Numbered from the stretch's first letter, positions 7,733 through 17,220 are shown. The stretch is DNA of 64,000 bases from Neisseriaceae bacterium HSC-16F19 (GCF_024171525.1 NZ_JALJZY010000001.1:189510-253509); one strand, 5' to 3'. Numbers and translations are program-made. Notes: generated by a model from the letters alone, not told the origin.

Positions 7733-8866
7733 TTACTGCGCCTTGGCCGCCTGCATATGGCCGATAAATTTGTCGAACAGGTGCGCCACATCGTGCGGGC
7801 CGGGGCTGGCTTCGGGGTGGCCTTGGAAGCTGAAGGCGGCGCGATCGGTCAGCTCTATGCCTTGCAAAGAACCGTCGAACAGGGAGCGGTGGGTGACTTT
7901 GACATGGGCGGGCAGGCTGTCGGCATCGACTTCAAAGCCGTGGTTTTGGCTGGTAATCATCACACGGCCACTGTCCAAGTCTTGTACCGGATGGTTGGCG
8001 CCGTGGTGGCCGAAGGCCATTTTGCGGGTTTTGCCGCCCACGGCCAGGCCCAGCAGCTGGTGGCCAAGACAAATGCCAAACAGCGGTTTACCGCTTTGCA
8101 GCAGGGTTTGCACGGCACTGATGGCGTAATCGCAGGGCTCGGGGTCGCCGGGGCCGTTGGAAAGGAACACGCCGTCCGGGTTCAGCGCCAACACGTCTTC
8201 GGCACTGGTTTGTGCCGGTACCACGGTCAGGCGGCAGCCGCGTGCGGCGAGCATGCGCAGAATATTGGTTTTGACACCGAAGTCATAGGCCACCACATGA
8301 TAGGGCTGCTGTGCCGGAGTGACAAAACCCTGACCCAGCTGCCATTCGCCTTCGGTCCATTCATAACGCTCGGTGCAGCTGACTTCTTTGGCCAAATCCT
8401 TGCCCACCATGCTGCCGAAAGCGGCAATCAGTTCGCGCGCTTTTTCTTCGGTGGCATCGGCACCGGTAAGGATGGCGCCGGCTTGTGCGCCTTTGTCGCG
8501 CAGGATGCGGGTTAAACGGCGGGTATCGATGTCGGCAATGGCCACGGTTTGGTTGCGTACCAGGTATTCTTGCAGGCTCTCGCTGCTGCGGAAATTGCTG
8601 TGCAACAGCGGCAGGTCGCGGATGATGAGGCCGGCAGCATAAACGGCGCGGCTTTCCACGTCTTCGCCGTTGGTGCCGGTATTGCCGATGTGCGGGTAAG
8701 TGAGGGTCACGATTTGCTTGCAGTAGGAGGGGTCGGTGAGGATTTCCTGATAGCCGGTCATGGAGGTGTTGAACACCACCTCACCGGATGTGCTACCCTC
8801 ATACCCGACCGACGTGCCGTGAAACACGCTGCCGTCGGCCAAAACCAAAATTGCGCTGCTGCTCAT
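7733..8866 (-). CDS. carA: Carbamoyl-phosphate synthase, small (glutaminase) subunit
   Basis: This 377-residue class-I glutamine amidotransferase supplies ammonia to CarB. The triad is visible: nucleophile C266 in LFGICLGHQ, and H350 and E352 in FQGHPEASPGPHD. The N-terminal CPSase small-chain domain starts with LVLADGSVFHGTSVG. ATG 8866 is chosen because GGGG lies 7 nt upstream; ATG 8872 is in frame but too close to that site. An exact uptake sequence (7718-7729) follows the stop by 3 bp. No clear intrinsic terminator separates carA from leuE. Confidence 0.97.
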   Translation of the reverse strand: MSSSAILVLADGSVFHGTSVGYEGSTSGEVVFNTSMTGYQEILTDPSYCKQIVTLTYPHIGNTGTNGEDVESRAVYAAGLIIRDLPLLHSNFRSSESLQEYLVRNQTVAIADIDTRRLTRILRDKGAQAGAILTGADATEEKARELIAAFGSMVGKDLAKEVSCTERYEWTEGEWQLGQGFVTPAQQPYHVVAYDFGVKTNILRMLAARGCRLTVVPAQTSAEDVLALNPDGVFLSNGPGDPEPCDYAISAVQTLLQSGKPLFGICLGHQLLGLAVGGKTRKMAFGHHGANHPVQDLDSGRVMITSQNHGFEVDADSLPAHVKVTHRSLFDGSLQGIELTDRAAFSFQGHPEASPGPHDVAHLFDKFIGHMQAAKAQ

Positions 8867-9187
8867 ATTCATACCCCGTTATCTGTTCAGTTCAATATAT
8901 TCAACTATTTACCTAAGAGTTTTGCCTATTCAGGCTGCCTGAAAACCGTGTTCCAGATCCTACGCCGATACCGCTCTTCGGCACCGCCGCAACAAAATCA
9001 GGTTAAAAAAAAACACGCCGCACAGCGCCCGGGGCGGCTGTGTTACGTGCTTTTCAGACATGGCGTGGCCGCCATGGAAGAAGCAATGCATTTTACTGAA
9101 AATCGGCCTTTGCCGCAAGGCAACATCAAATATGAAAAAAAGCTGCCTGAACTTCAGGCAGCTTGCAAATATATATCAATTGGTTTT
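8867..9187. other. Intergenic stretch between carA and pilC
   Basis: No gene is supported here. It holds an uptake sequence in the 15-base form TTCAGGCTGCCTGAA (8930-8944) and an imperfect GC-rich hairpin with an A-run (9004-9044), which reads on the minus strand as a possible second terminator for pilC. It must also contain the carA promoter. I cannot assign that promoter with confidence. Confidence 0.6.
9134..9163 (-). terminator. Terminator of pilC built from an inverted uptake-like pair
   Basis: On the minus strand AGCTGCCTGAA and its complement form an 11-bp inverted repeat followed by six T, starting 24 bp after the pilC stop. The copies are one base off the exact uptake sequence. Confidence 0.75.
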
Positions 9188-12100
9188 TTAGAAAATCTCA
9201 CGCCAAGACAAGCGGCGTGCACCAGAAGGATTCTCACACCTAAAGCTATCCAATTGGGTACCAGAAGCACTGCTACTACTCACCAGAACACCCTCTCTAT
9301 AACAATTGATTGCCTGCTCGTTCGGGTTTGGCTTTTGACCCGCAGGACCCAGCTCGCCGGAGCCCAACATACCAGACGCACCATAGGCAGAATTATCGCC
9401 ACCATTATACAGATAAGAAGCCGAGCTGCTGCCCGCATAAGGCACCGTATGCATTATCTGACCTGTTGTCGATGTTTTTGCATTAGTCCAGCTCATATGC
9501 GGATTTACCGCACCGGTATAGGCATCTGCCATCAAGCGCAAACCAGCGGCCTCTACTCTATCCGGAGTGCAGGTCATTTGAGCACCAGAGGCCAATCCAG
9601 CACCTGTTACACTCAACCGCTCCAAATTCCAAATCACACCGGCAGACTCACGACCACCAATACTCACTACTTCCGGTGTCGTCACCACCCGGTATGTAGA
9701 ATCCGGGATATCCAAGTAGAAACCACGACGTGTTGCCAGATCACTGTAGGTATTGGTCGAATTGATGTAGTAGCCGAACGTACCATCTGCAGATGTAGCC
9801 GGGGCCAAAGTCTGCTCAATCAGATCAGAACGCTTGGCCGCAGTACACAAACCGGTAGCAGGTGCCACACCAGGACATGCTGCCACATGATCAAACACGC
9901 CATACACACTTTGCGGACCATTGGCAAGCAAATCAGCCTGGTACAGATTACTGCCGGTACCAAAATAAATACCCACAACACCATCGCCCCAAACTTTCAG
10001 GCGCGGCTCTGCCACCAAAGGCTGGGTACCGTTGCCTTCATAAACCATACGTGCCGACCAAGCAGAAGGATTGGCACCACGCAGATCAAAACGCCAAATA
10101 TTGCCTTTAAAGTCGCCGGCATAGACCAAATCGGTAATACCATCGAAATTGATGTCCACAGCTTGAGCAGAGGTCAGACCGTCATGCGCCTGCACAATCT
10201 GCGCCACAGTAGCCGATGCAGTCGGCGTAGCATCAAAGCCGCGGCTAATGGGAATTTTCCGAATTAATTGACCCTGTGTTCCGGTACTGGCACGCCCTGC
10301 ACTATTGGCATAGTTTTTGGCCATATGATCCACCACAAACAAACCAGGCACAGCATGGTTGGGATCATCCATGCCGCTGGTAAACATGGCTGCAGCACGT
10401 ACATCGGTACTGTTATCCCAATTGCCGCCACTCATGGAAACATAACCCACTTTGGGCAAGCCAAAGTTATAGCCCAACTGATTATAGAAACTGCCCGCAC
10501 CACCGAATTGATTGGTCGAGGTATCCCACCACGGTACCGATGTAGCCCAAGAAGCTTGAGGTCTGTGCAGACCAACAGCGTTACCTGCATGGTTAGTGCC
10601 GCCTACCATCAGGGAATATAAACCACGGGCACCAGATCCCATTGCACCCACCAAGCTGTATTCATTGTCAATCTTGATATGCAGCAAATCACCACTGAGA
10701 AAACTTTGTCTTGGATTACGCAAATCTCCATAAGTTGTCTCAGCAGTAAATACCAGATTACGCATCACGGTATCGGTGGCATCGTCCCGTGCGGCCGTAC
10801 CCGGGATATACTGCAATACTTCCACATAAGGTACGGCATTACGGTCTGCACCCTCATTGGCTTTGAGAACATGCAGCATGCCGTCATTGGAGGGTATGGC
10901 CATAAATTCACGGCGGTCAAAGTCACCGGAAGTGGGTGCTGCCACTTTGACATCCCCAAATACAGCCACATTACCAGTGACATCACCCATAAACCGAGCC
11001 AACGAGGTAGAGTTACCTGCGTTTCGGTCACGGTAATTTGTACCAGAATCGGTATCTGCATTATTCCAACGCAACAACCACGCCATCAAATTACGATATT
11101 CGTTATTATTGGCAGATAGTGTAATCGGAAAAACGCCTGGATTGGGGTTGGGCAAGTCTGTTCTCGCATTGGAAATGCCAAACAGATTATTATTAAATCC
11201 AGCCGGATATGTATTTGGAGCAACGGCAGCAACACCACTGCTTGTGCTGAATAATGCAACAGAAGTTACAGTACCGCCATCTTTATATTTGGGCGTCTTA
11301 TATGCTGCTGCATTAAAGGTTCCCGTAGCGTCATCAAACGGATAAAAGCGCAACTCACTGGTCCACGATCTAGGATCCAGCGTTGTAGATGCAGCCGATG
11401 TAATCTTTCCATCTCCAGCACTAGTGACCATAGGTGTAGCTGGCGTAAAGCCGCTATTATTACCAATAGCCTGCAAGCTGCCCAGCAGCGCTTGTCTCAA
11501 TTCTTCGCGGTTATTTGCCAAGAAGTACTGACCACCACCTTGCTGGGCCATATCATTCAGTACTTGTACATTCGCTCCAAAACCCACTGTAAAGGTGGTG
11601 ATGTTTTGGGTAGGAAATGCCGGGTCGTCAAAAGACATACCTTCCGCATCCGTACCTCCGCTCACTAAATCATTATTTTGTACAAACCCCGCAATATGCT
11701 CAGTTACACCCCATGAATTATTCCTACGCGCCCAAACTTGAGCCCTTAGCGTAGCCGCATTGGGATTCGCAGCAGTCATATGTGGATCATCATAGTACAG
11801 CGCACCTAATTGATATCTATTGGCATACCCTGTAGGTTCACCGTCTGAAATGAAAATAATATAGTTTGGCTGGCACCGATATTGTATAGGCGAAGTATAT
11901 CTGCCCAAATTACCCGGTGTGGCAAGCCCGCCAAAACCAGGAGTCAATCCACGGTAATAGCGGGTAATTTCATAATATGCACTGGCAATGGGTGTATTGG
12001 TCAATGCCGGCACTGCCGCAATCCTATTAACAAGATTCGTATAATTTGCCTGACTGGCCGCCGTATCCGACGATACATCCATAACATTCATCTGAATCAG

Positions 12101-12535
12101 ACCTGCCGCAGATTGCCATTGTGCCAAACTTACAGTCGCACCCCCATTATTAATATCCCGCCCAATAAGCGGAGTACGCGGAATAGGATTGTTGAATGTT
12201 GCCAAACCCCAATTATTACGCTCGCGGGACGCGGGTAAAATTTCTCTAATCACGTCTTTGGCAATAAACATGCGCGAGTTTGGATTGGTAATACCTCCTG
12301 GCAAGGAATAATTCACTGTGCCATTGGCATCCGGAAGGCTCCACGCCATACTGCCCGAAGAATCGAGAAACAGCATAATGTTCGGCTTAATGGCGCTGGT
12401 TCCCGATTGCCAAACCAGGGGCACATGGGCATACGGTGTAGCAGCCTGCGCTGCATTGGCCTGCAGTAATGCAGCCAAGGCAGCAGAAGTGGCAAGCGCA
12501 ATTTTACGCGGGGTGGTTTTTTTAATATTTTTCAT
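9188..12535 (-). CDS. pilC: Type IV pilus tip adhesin/biogenesis factor PilC (PilY1 family)
   Basis: This 1115-residue protein acts at the type IV pilus tip in adhesion and in counteracting retraction. A signal peptide ends near ANAAQA (residue 31). A von Willebrand A domain follows with MIDAS motif DSSGS (residues 58-62). The C-terminal PilY1 beta-propeller contains the EF-hand-like calcium site DINFDGITD (794-802), and the protein ends SWREIF. ATG 12535 is chosen because AGGTG lies 5 nt upstream and a signal peptide follows. The coding region is AT-richer than the flanking genes. The early codons contain an A7 tract but no poly-G tract of the type used for pilC phase variation in N. meningitidis. 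Confidence 0.93.
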   Translation of the reverse strand: MKNIKKTTPRKIALATSAALAALLQANAAQAATPYAHVPLVWQSGTSAIKPNIMLFLDSSGSMAWSLPDANGTVNYSLPGGITNPNSRMFIAKDVIREILPASRERNNWGLATFNNPIPRTPLIGRDINNGGATVSLAQWQSAAGLIQMNVMDVSSDTAASQANYTNLVNRIAAVPALTNTPIASAYYEITRYYRGLTPGFGGLATPGNLGRYTSPIQYRCQPNYIIFISDGEPTGYANRYQLGALYYDDPHMTAANPNAATLRAQVWARRNNSWGVTEHIAGFVQNNDLVSGGTDAEGMSFDDPAFPTQNITTFTVGFGANVQVLNDMAQQGGGQYFLANNREELRQALLGSLQAIGNNSGFTPATPMVTSAGDGKITSAASTTLDPRSWTSELRFYPFDDATGTFNAAAYKTPKYKDGGTVTSVALFSTSSGVAAVAPNTYPAGFNNNLFGISNARTDLPNPNPGVFPITLSANNNEYRNLMAWLLRWNNADTDSGTNYRDRNAGNSTSLARFMGDVTGNVAVFGDVKVAAPTSGDFDRREFMAIPSNDGMLHVLKANEGADRNAVPYVEVLQYIPGTAARDDATDTVMRNLVFTAETTYGDLRNPRQSFLSGDLLHIKIDNEYSLVGAMGSGARGLYSLMVGGTNHAGNAVGLHRPQASWATSVPWWDTSTNQFGGAGSFYNQLGYNFGLPKVGYVSMSGGNWDNSTDVRAAAMFTSGMDDPNHAVPGLFVVDHMAKNYANSAGRASTGTQGQLIRKIPISRGFDATPTASATVAQIVQAHDGLTSAQAVDINFDGITDLVYAGDFKGNIWRFDLRGANPSAWSARMVYEGNGTQPLVAEPRLKVWGDGVVGIYFGTGSNLYQADLLANGPQSVYGVFDHVAACPGVAPATGLCTAAKRSDLIEQTLAPATSADGTFGYYINSTNTYSDLATRRGFYLDIPDSTYRVVTTPEVVSIGGRESAGVIWNLERLSVTGAGLASGAQMTCTPDRVEAAGLRLMADAYTGAVNPHMSWTNAKTSTTGQIMHTVPYAGSSSASYLYNGGDNSAYGASGMLGSGELGPAGQKPNPNEQAINCYREGVLVSSSSASGTQLDSFRCENPSGARRLSWREIF

Positions 12536-13105
12536 AATGACACCTGGCAATCTGTACAGATAGTTTTTTAATTGAATCCGTGAAGTCCGGGCTAGCAAAG
12601 CTTAATTGTTTGATATGGACAAGGCAAGACATGTGCATGCAAAAAAGTACCAACAAACTTTTATTTTATTTGTTGATACACCCTTTAATTCATGAATCTT
12701 CAGATACAAATATACAGCAAGAATAATGCCACACCGCCCGAAAATACACATGCCCGGTGGCATTCAGGTACTGCACCAATCTGTATGATTCGATCACCTT
12801 TCTACAGCACGATGTTCAGCGGCAAATGTGCCGCTTTTTGTCAAACCGGCACACCATAACTACCTTTTAAACCCGCATGCCAAAGCGGGTTCGGCTACCC
12901 AATTATTACAGCAACACGAAAATAATGCGCCACAAAAATGCCGGCCCCAAGGCCGACTTTTCTGTGAGTAAGGCTGTATTCAGGCAGCCGCTCTTTGCAT
13001 AACCCGCTCGCCAACACAAACGACTCATGCCCGCCTTAACGGGCAAGACAGTAGTCATACGGCTTCAGCCTGCGGGTAAGGGTACACTCATTCTGTTAAA
13101 ACGAA
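12536..13105. other. Gene-free region between dapB and pilC
   Basis: About 570 bp of relatively AT-rich sequence with no supported gene. It contains a 7-bp stem AGCGGCA/TGCCGCT followed by T5 on the plus strand (12818-12840), with no obvious plus-strand gene before it. There is also a short CGGCC/GGCCG hairpin with T-runs on both sides (12936-12961) that may end dapB transcription. The pilC promoter should lie near 12560-12720, but no strong -35/-10 pair stands out. Confidence 0.5.
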
Positions 13106-13915
13106 TCAGCGCAAACCCAGCACATCCTGCATATCAAACAAGCCCTTATCCCTGCCCCGCAGCCACACGGCGGCGCGGACGGCGCCGTTGGCGAAGGTGA
13201 GGCGGCTGCTGGCTTTGTGGGTGATTTCCACGCGCTCGCCGTCGGCGGCAAACAGCACGGTGTGATCGCCCACCACATCGCCGCCGCGCACGGTGGCAAA
13301 GCCGATGGTATTGGGGTCGCGCGCGCCGGTTTGGCCTTCGCGGCCATAGACGGCGCATTGCTGCAAATCACGGCCCAAAGCATGGGCCACCACTTCGCCC
13401 ATGCGCAGGGCGGTGCCGCTGGGGGCGTCGATTTTATGGCGGTGATGCGCTTCGATGATTTCCACATCGTAGCCTTCGTTCAACACGCGCGCGGCGGTAT
13501 CCAAAAGCGCAAAGGTAAGATTGACGCCCACACTGTAATTGGGTGCGAACACAATGCCGGTACGCCCGGCAGCTTGGGCAATGGCGGCCTTGCCCGCTTC
13601 ATCGAAGCCGGTGGTGCCGATGACCACTTTCACACCGGCCGCGGCGGCGGCAGCCAGATTGTCGAGGGTGCTCTGCGGCAGGGAAAAATCGATCAGCACA
13701 TCGCTTTGCGCCAGCACGGCGGCGACATCGGCGCTGATGGCAACGCCGGTTTCCAAGCCTTGGGCAAAACCGGCATCCAAGCCCAGCGCGGGCGAGCCGC
13801 TGTGTTCCAATGCGCCGCTCAACACGCAGTCGCTGCGTGCGCTCACGGCCTCAACCAAAACCCGGCCCATGCGGCCGTTGGCACCGGCAATGGCGATGCG
13901 TAAAGGTGTAGTCAT
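13106..13915 (-). CDS. dapB: 4-hydroxy-tetrahydrodipicolinate reductase
   Basis: This 269-residue enzyme performs the NAD(P)H-dependent reduction in the lysine/meso-diaminopimelate pathway. The N-terminal Rossmann signature IAGANGRMG and the substrate-binding EAHHRHKIDAPSGTAL block are present and the length is normal. It is 15 bp downstream of bamE on the same strand. The order dapB-bamE-fur-aat matches meningococcal gene order. Confidence 0.97.
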   Translation of the reverse strand: MTTPLRIAIAGANGRMGRVLVEAVSARSDCVLSGALEHSGSPALGLDAGFAQGLETGVAISADVAAVLAQSDVLIDFSLPQSTLDNLAAAAAAGVKVVIGTTGFDEAGKAAIAQAAGRTGIVFAPNYSVGVNLTFALLDTAARVLNEGYDVEIIEAHHRHKIDAPSGTALRMGEVVAHALGRDLQQCAVYGREGQTGARDPNTIGFATVRGGDVVGDHTVLFAADGERVEITHKASSRLTFANGAVRAAVWLRGRDKGLFDMQDVLGLR

Positions 13916-13930
13916 TATGTTTCCGTCTGT

Positions 13931-14314
13931 TTATTGGTCTGCGGGGGGCGCCGCTGCTGCTGCGGCTTCTGTCTGCATATGATTCAGGGCGTCGCCTTCG
14001 GCGCGTTGCAACAGGCCCTGGTCGTCAAAATACAGGGTCAGCGAAGTGTTTTCGCGCACCACGCCGTTGCGGGTGATTACAAATATATAGTCCCAACGGT
14101 GGGCATTGAAGGCGTCTTGCAGCAGCGGCGTACCCAGGAGCATCTGCACCTGTTCGCGGCTCATGCCTGCCTGCAAATGGCGCAACGCCTGTGTATCCAG
14201 CTCGTTGCCCTGCACCACTTTCAGTTTGTAAGAAGGAAAGTTGGACACGCCGCCTTTGGAACAGGCGGCCAAACCCAATACCGATGCCAACGCCAGGCAA
14301 AGAATTTTTTTCAT
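13931..14314 (-). CDS. bamE: Outer-membrane assembly lipoprotein BamE (SmpA/OmlA)
   Basis: This 127-residue lipoprotein has a lipobox LGLAAC at residues 14-19 and the BamE core LQAGMSREQVQMLLGTPLLQDAF...WDYIF. It is the small accessory subunit of the beta-barrel assembly machinery at the inner face of the outer membrane. ATG 14314 is preceded by AAGGTG; a longer reading upstream has no signal sequence. It is divergent from fur across a 117-bp spacer. The C-terminus is an alanine-rich tail. Confidence 0.93.
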   Translation of the reverse strand: MKKILCLALASVLGLAACSKGGVSNFPSYKLKVVQGNELDTQALRHLQAGMSREQVQMLLGTPLLQDAFNAHRWDYIFVITRNGVVRENTSLTLYFDDQGLLQRAEGDALNHMQTEAAAAAAPPADQ

Positions 14315-14431
14315 GGATACACCTTGTCTATGGGGTGGATAAAACGGCGCTAATATTAACACGCCGCAGTGTGCAAGTGCCGTAAAAGTGCGTATTATAG
14401 CGGCTTATTTACCCACAACGGTCTGAATGCC

Positions 14432-14860
14432 ATGGATAATAATGTTGCCCAACTGAAAGACAGCGGCCTGAAGGTGACCGGCCCGCGCCTGAAAATTCTG
14501 GATTTGTTTGAAGCCCGTCCGGACGAGCATATGAGTGCGGAAGACGTGTACCGCCTGCTTTTGGAAGAGCGGATCGAAATCGGCGTGGCCACCATTTACC
14601 GCGTGCTGACCCAGTTTGAGCAGGCCGGCATTTTGCTGCGCCACCACTTTGAGACCGGCAAAGCGGTGTACGAGCTCAACCGCGGCGGCCATCACGACCA
14701 CATCGTGTGCATCAAATGCGGCAAGGTCACCGAATTTCACAACGAAGAAATCGAAACCCTGCAACAGCACATTGCCGAAGAAAACGGCTACCGCATCGTG
14801 GATCACGCCCTGTATATGTACGGCGTGTGCAGCGACTGCCAAAGCAAAGAGAAACGCTGA
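14432..14860 (+). CDS. fur: Ferric uptake regulator
   Basis: This 142-residue Fe(II)-responsive repressor closely resembles neisserial Fur (AQLKDSGLKVTGPRLKILDLFE, GVATIYRVLTQFEQAGIL, HHFETGKAVYEL). The metal-binding HHDHIVC segment and both CxxC pairs (CIKCG and CSDCQ) are present. ATG 14432 aligns with the family start. A TATTAT box at 14393-14398 may be its -10. aat follows 13 bp downstream and is probably co-transcribed. Confidence 0.97.
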   Translation: MDNNVAQLKDSGLKVTGPRLKILDLFEARPDEHMSAEDVYRLLLEERIEIGVATIYRVLTQFEQAGILLRHHFETGKAVYELNRGGHHDHIVCIKCGKVTEFHNEEIETLQQHIAEENGYRIVDHALYMYGVCSDCQSKEKR

Positions 14861-14873
14861 TCTTTCATCCGCC

Positions 14874-15632
14874 ATGAACGCCGCCCTGCCGCCGCTATTG
14901 CACACACACGGTACGGATTTCCCCGACATTGCCACCGCGCAGCGCGAGCGCGAAGGTTTGGTGGCGGTGGGCGGCGACCTCTCTCCCCAACGCCTGCTGG
15001 CGGCCTACCGGCAAGGCATTTTCCCCTGGTACGACGAAGAACACCCGATCATGTGGTGGGCTTTTGCCGAACGCATGGTGCTCAAAACCGAGGCGCTGCA
15101 TTGCGGCCGCTCTTTGCAGAAACTGCTGCGCAACCGCCCCTACCGCATTACCGTTGACTGCGCCTTCGACCATGTCATCCGCCGCTGCGCACTGACCTGG
15201 CGCCCCGGCCAAAACGGCACCTGGCTCACCCGCGAAATGCAGCGGGCTTACCGCACCCTGCACCAGCTGGGCCACGCCCATTCGTTTGAATACTGGTATC
15301 CGGCAGAAGACGGCAGCTGGCATTTGGGCGGCGGCCTCTACGGGGTGATGATCGGGCGCATTTTTTACGGCGAATCCATGTTTGCCCATGTGAACGATGC
15401 CTCCAAAATTGCCTTTGCCCATGCCGTAGGCTACCTGAAACGCTTGGGCGTGCCCCTGATTGACTGCCAGGTGCATACCGGACATCTCGCCCGCTTCGGT
15501 GCCGCGCAAATTCCCTTTGCCGAATTCAGCGCTTATTTGCAGCAGTATTGTGCTTTAGCTCCGCTGGAAGCCGTAACCGCCGGAGTGATTGCCGTGAGTC
15601 CGGTCTTGGGTGAAACTCAATTTTCAGAGTAA
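14874..15632 (+). CDS. aat: Leucyl/phenylalanyl-tRNA-protein transferase
   Basis: This 252-residue enzyme adds Leu or Phe to N-terminal Lys/Arg of proteins, marking them for ClpS/ClpAP (N-degron pathway). Family motifs are visible: GLVAVGGDLSPQRLLAAYRQGIFPW, the LYGVMIGRIFYGESMF block, and LIDCQVHTGHLARFGA. ATG 14874 is chosen because upstream codons in this frame overlap fur. It is the second gene of the fur-aat unit. Confidence 0.96.
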   Translation: MNAALPPLLHTHGTDFPDIATAQREREGLVAVGGDLSPQRLLAAYRQGIFPWYDEEHPIMWWAFAERMVLKTEALHCGRSLQKLLRNRPYRITVDCAFDHVIRRCALTWRPGQNGTWLTREMQRAYRTLHQLGHAHSFEYWYPAEDGSWHLGGGLYGVMIGRIFYGESMFAHVNDASKIAFAHAVGYLKRLGVPLIDCQVHTGHLARFGAAQIPFAEFSAYLQQYCALAPLEAVTAGVIAVSPVLGETQFSE

Positions 15633-15639
15633 AATAAAC

Positions 15640-15740
15640 AGCCGATTTAAATGAAAATGATACGGCGTTGGCTGCGGCTTGCTGTACTACCCGTACTATC
15701 TGCACCTTGCCGCCTGGCCTCATTTCCATTTAAACCGGCT
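15640..15740. repeat. Degenerate short Correia-like element
   Basis: Inverted ends GATTTAAATGAAAATGATACGGCGTTGGC and GCC(T)...ATTTCCATTTAAACCGG flank a middle with TGTACTACCCGTACTATCTG, as in the intact elements of this window. It resembles the short Correia class but lacks a clean TATAGT end. The aat-dapD spacer also has an inverted pair AGCTGCCTGAAA/TTTCAGGCAGCCT (15758-15793) that may end aat transcription. Confidence 0.55.
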
Positions 15741-15824
15741 ATCACATTTTTATTTACAGCTGCCTGAAACATCCTGCTTTTTTCAGGCAGCCTTATTATT
15801 TGAAACCAACACAGAAAGTAAACC

Positions 15825-16646
15825 ATGTCTTTGCAAAACATCATCGAAACCGCTTTTGAAAACCGTGCCGACATCACCCCGGCCACCGTCAGCGCCGAAG
15901 TAAAACAGGCGGTGGAAGAAACCCTGCGCCAGCTGGATGCAGGCAGCCTGCGTGTGGCCGAGCGCCTGGGCGTGGGCCAATGGCAAGTGAACGAATGGGC
16001 CAAAAAAGCCGTATTGCTGTCTTTCCGCATTCAGGACAACGAAGTACTGGACGACGGCGTCAACCGCTATTTCGACAAAGTACCGACCAAATTCGCCGCT
16101 TGGGGCGAGGCCGAATTCAAGGCCGCCGGTTTCCGTGCCGTACCCGGTGCGGTGGCACGCCGCGGCAGCTTTGTGGCCAAAAACGTGGTGCTGATGCCCT
16201 CTTATGTGAATATCGGTGCCTATGTGGACGAAGGCGCCATGGTCGATACCTGGGCCACCGTCGGCTCTTGCGCACAAATCGGTAAAAACGTGCATTTGAG
16301 CGGCGGCGTGGGCATCGGCGGCGTGTTGGAACCCTTGCAGGCAGCCCCGACCATTATTGAAGACAACTGCTTTATCGGTGCACGCAGCGAGATTGTGGAA
16401 GGCGTGATTGTGGAAGAAGGCAGCGTGATTTCCATGGGCGTGTACATCGGCCAGTCCACCAAAATCTACGACCGCGAAACCGGCGAAATCCATTACGGCC
16501 GCGTGCCTGCCGGTTCCGTAGTGGTGTCCGGCAGCCTGCCCGCCAAAGACGGCTCGCACAGCCTCTATTGCGCGGTGATTGTGAAAAAAGTGGACGCACA
16601 AACCCGCGCCAAAACCAGCGTTAATGATTTGTTGCGCGGGTTGTGA
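15825..16646 (+). CDS. dapD: 2,3,4,5-tetrahydropyridine-2,6-dicarboxylate N-succinyltransferase
   Basis: This 273-residue left-handed beta-helix acyltransferase succinylates tetrahydrodipicolinate in the lysine/DAP pathway. The family blocks RVVPGAVARRG-like (RAVPGAVARRGSFV), VNIGAYVDEGAMVDTWATVGSCAQIG and GGVGIGGVLEPLQAAP are all present. Length matches E. coli DapD. dapB, another step of the same pathway, is 2 kb upstream on the opposite strand. Confidence 0.97.
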   Translation: MSLQNIIETAFENRADITPATVSAEVKQAVEETLRQLDAGSLRVAERLGVGQWQVNEWAKKAVLLSFRIQDNEVLDDGVNRYFDKVPTKFAAWGEAEFKAAGFRAVPGAVARRGSFVAKNVVLMPSYVNIGAYVDEGAMVDTWATVGSCAQIGKNVHLSGGVGIGGVLEPLQAAPTIIEDNCFIGARSEIVEGVIVEEGSVISMGVYIGQSTKIYDRETGEIHYGRVPAGSVVVSGSLPAKDGSHSLYCAVIVKKVDAQTRAKTSVNDLLRGL

Positions 16647-16788
16647 GGCCGTTTGGCTGACTTGATGGGTACGCTCAGTTGGTTTTACAGCTGGCGTAAA
16701 ACCATAGGTATCTACACCAATATTAAGGCTGCCTGAACGTACAAATTTTTGCCACCTTGTAGTGTACATTACACAGTATTGTACATTG

Positions 16789-17029
16789 CGCTTCATGGCC
16801 GCGCGGCCACCTTCTTTTCTTTGCGCCGCCAAAGAAAAGAAGGCAAAAGAAAGGCGGCCGCGGTTGCAGGTTTGCTGCGCAAACTTCCCTCACTGCACAC
16901 GGTTTTTCGGGCGGGCAACAACTCGCAGCTGTGCTGCTCAAACAGATTTGCCCTTGCTCCCCGAAAAACCGCGCTCCGTTCGGCTGCGCCAGCGGATAGG
17001 GCTGTAGCTGTAAGCGTACGTGGATTAAA
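16789..17029 (+). repeat. 240-bp structured dispersed element, copy 1
   Basis: First of three near-identical copies (others at 23190-23432 and, inverted, 42270-42520). It contains a 13-bp perfect stem CTTCTTTTCTTTG/CAAAGAAAAGAAG, a GGCCGCGCGGCC palindrome, GTTTGCTGCGCAAAC, and a long-range stem CGGTTTTTCGGG/CCCGAAAAACCG. No credible protein is encoded. The high structure suggests a folded RNA or a hairpin-rich mobile element. Confidence 0.85.
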
Positions 17030-17075
17030 GTTTCAGTACCAGTACCGGATACGGACACAAATATCTCAGGTATCC

Positions 17076-17137
17076 GTAGGTCGGCTCTCCGAGCCGACAC
17101 ACAAACAGATAAATGTCGGCTCGGAGAGCCGACCTAC
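17076..17137. repeat. Palindromic repeat, GTAGGTCGGCTCTCC family, copy 1
   Basis: Two inverted arms of 23 bp (GTAGGTCGGCTCTCCGAGCC...) surround a short A-rich loop, and each arm is itself partly palindromic. Other copies are at 53488-53546 and 57348-57409. Confidence 0.9.
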
Positions 17138-17220
17138 CACTGTAATCTTTTAAAGATACAGAGTATTTCCAAACACACTGAAACGCATGGGTGCAAGCAC
17201 CCACCCTACGCCAAAAGTCA

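Noticed and set aside
8549..10267. 572-codon plus-strand open frame
   Set aside because: It is antisense to carA and pilC, crosses their intergenic gap, and its translation has no recognisable domain. The minus-strand genes are certain.
12818..12840. Plus-strand terminator-like hairpin suggesting a small RNA gene
   Set aside because: Stem and T5 are good, but no promoter or conserved upstream segment is visible. It is kept only as a note in the intergenic entry.
16749..17153. Small Lys/Arg-rich open frames inside the 240-bp elements (also 23159-23455 and 42293-42568)
   Set aside because: Open frames occur on both strands through the same hairpin sequence, and nucleotide identity does not favour any frame. 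Treated as a structured repeat.
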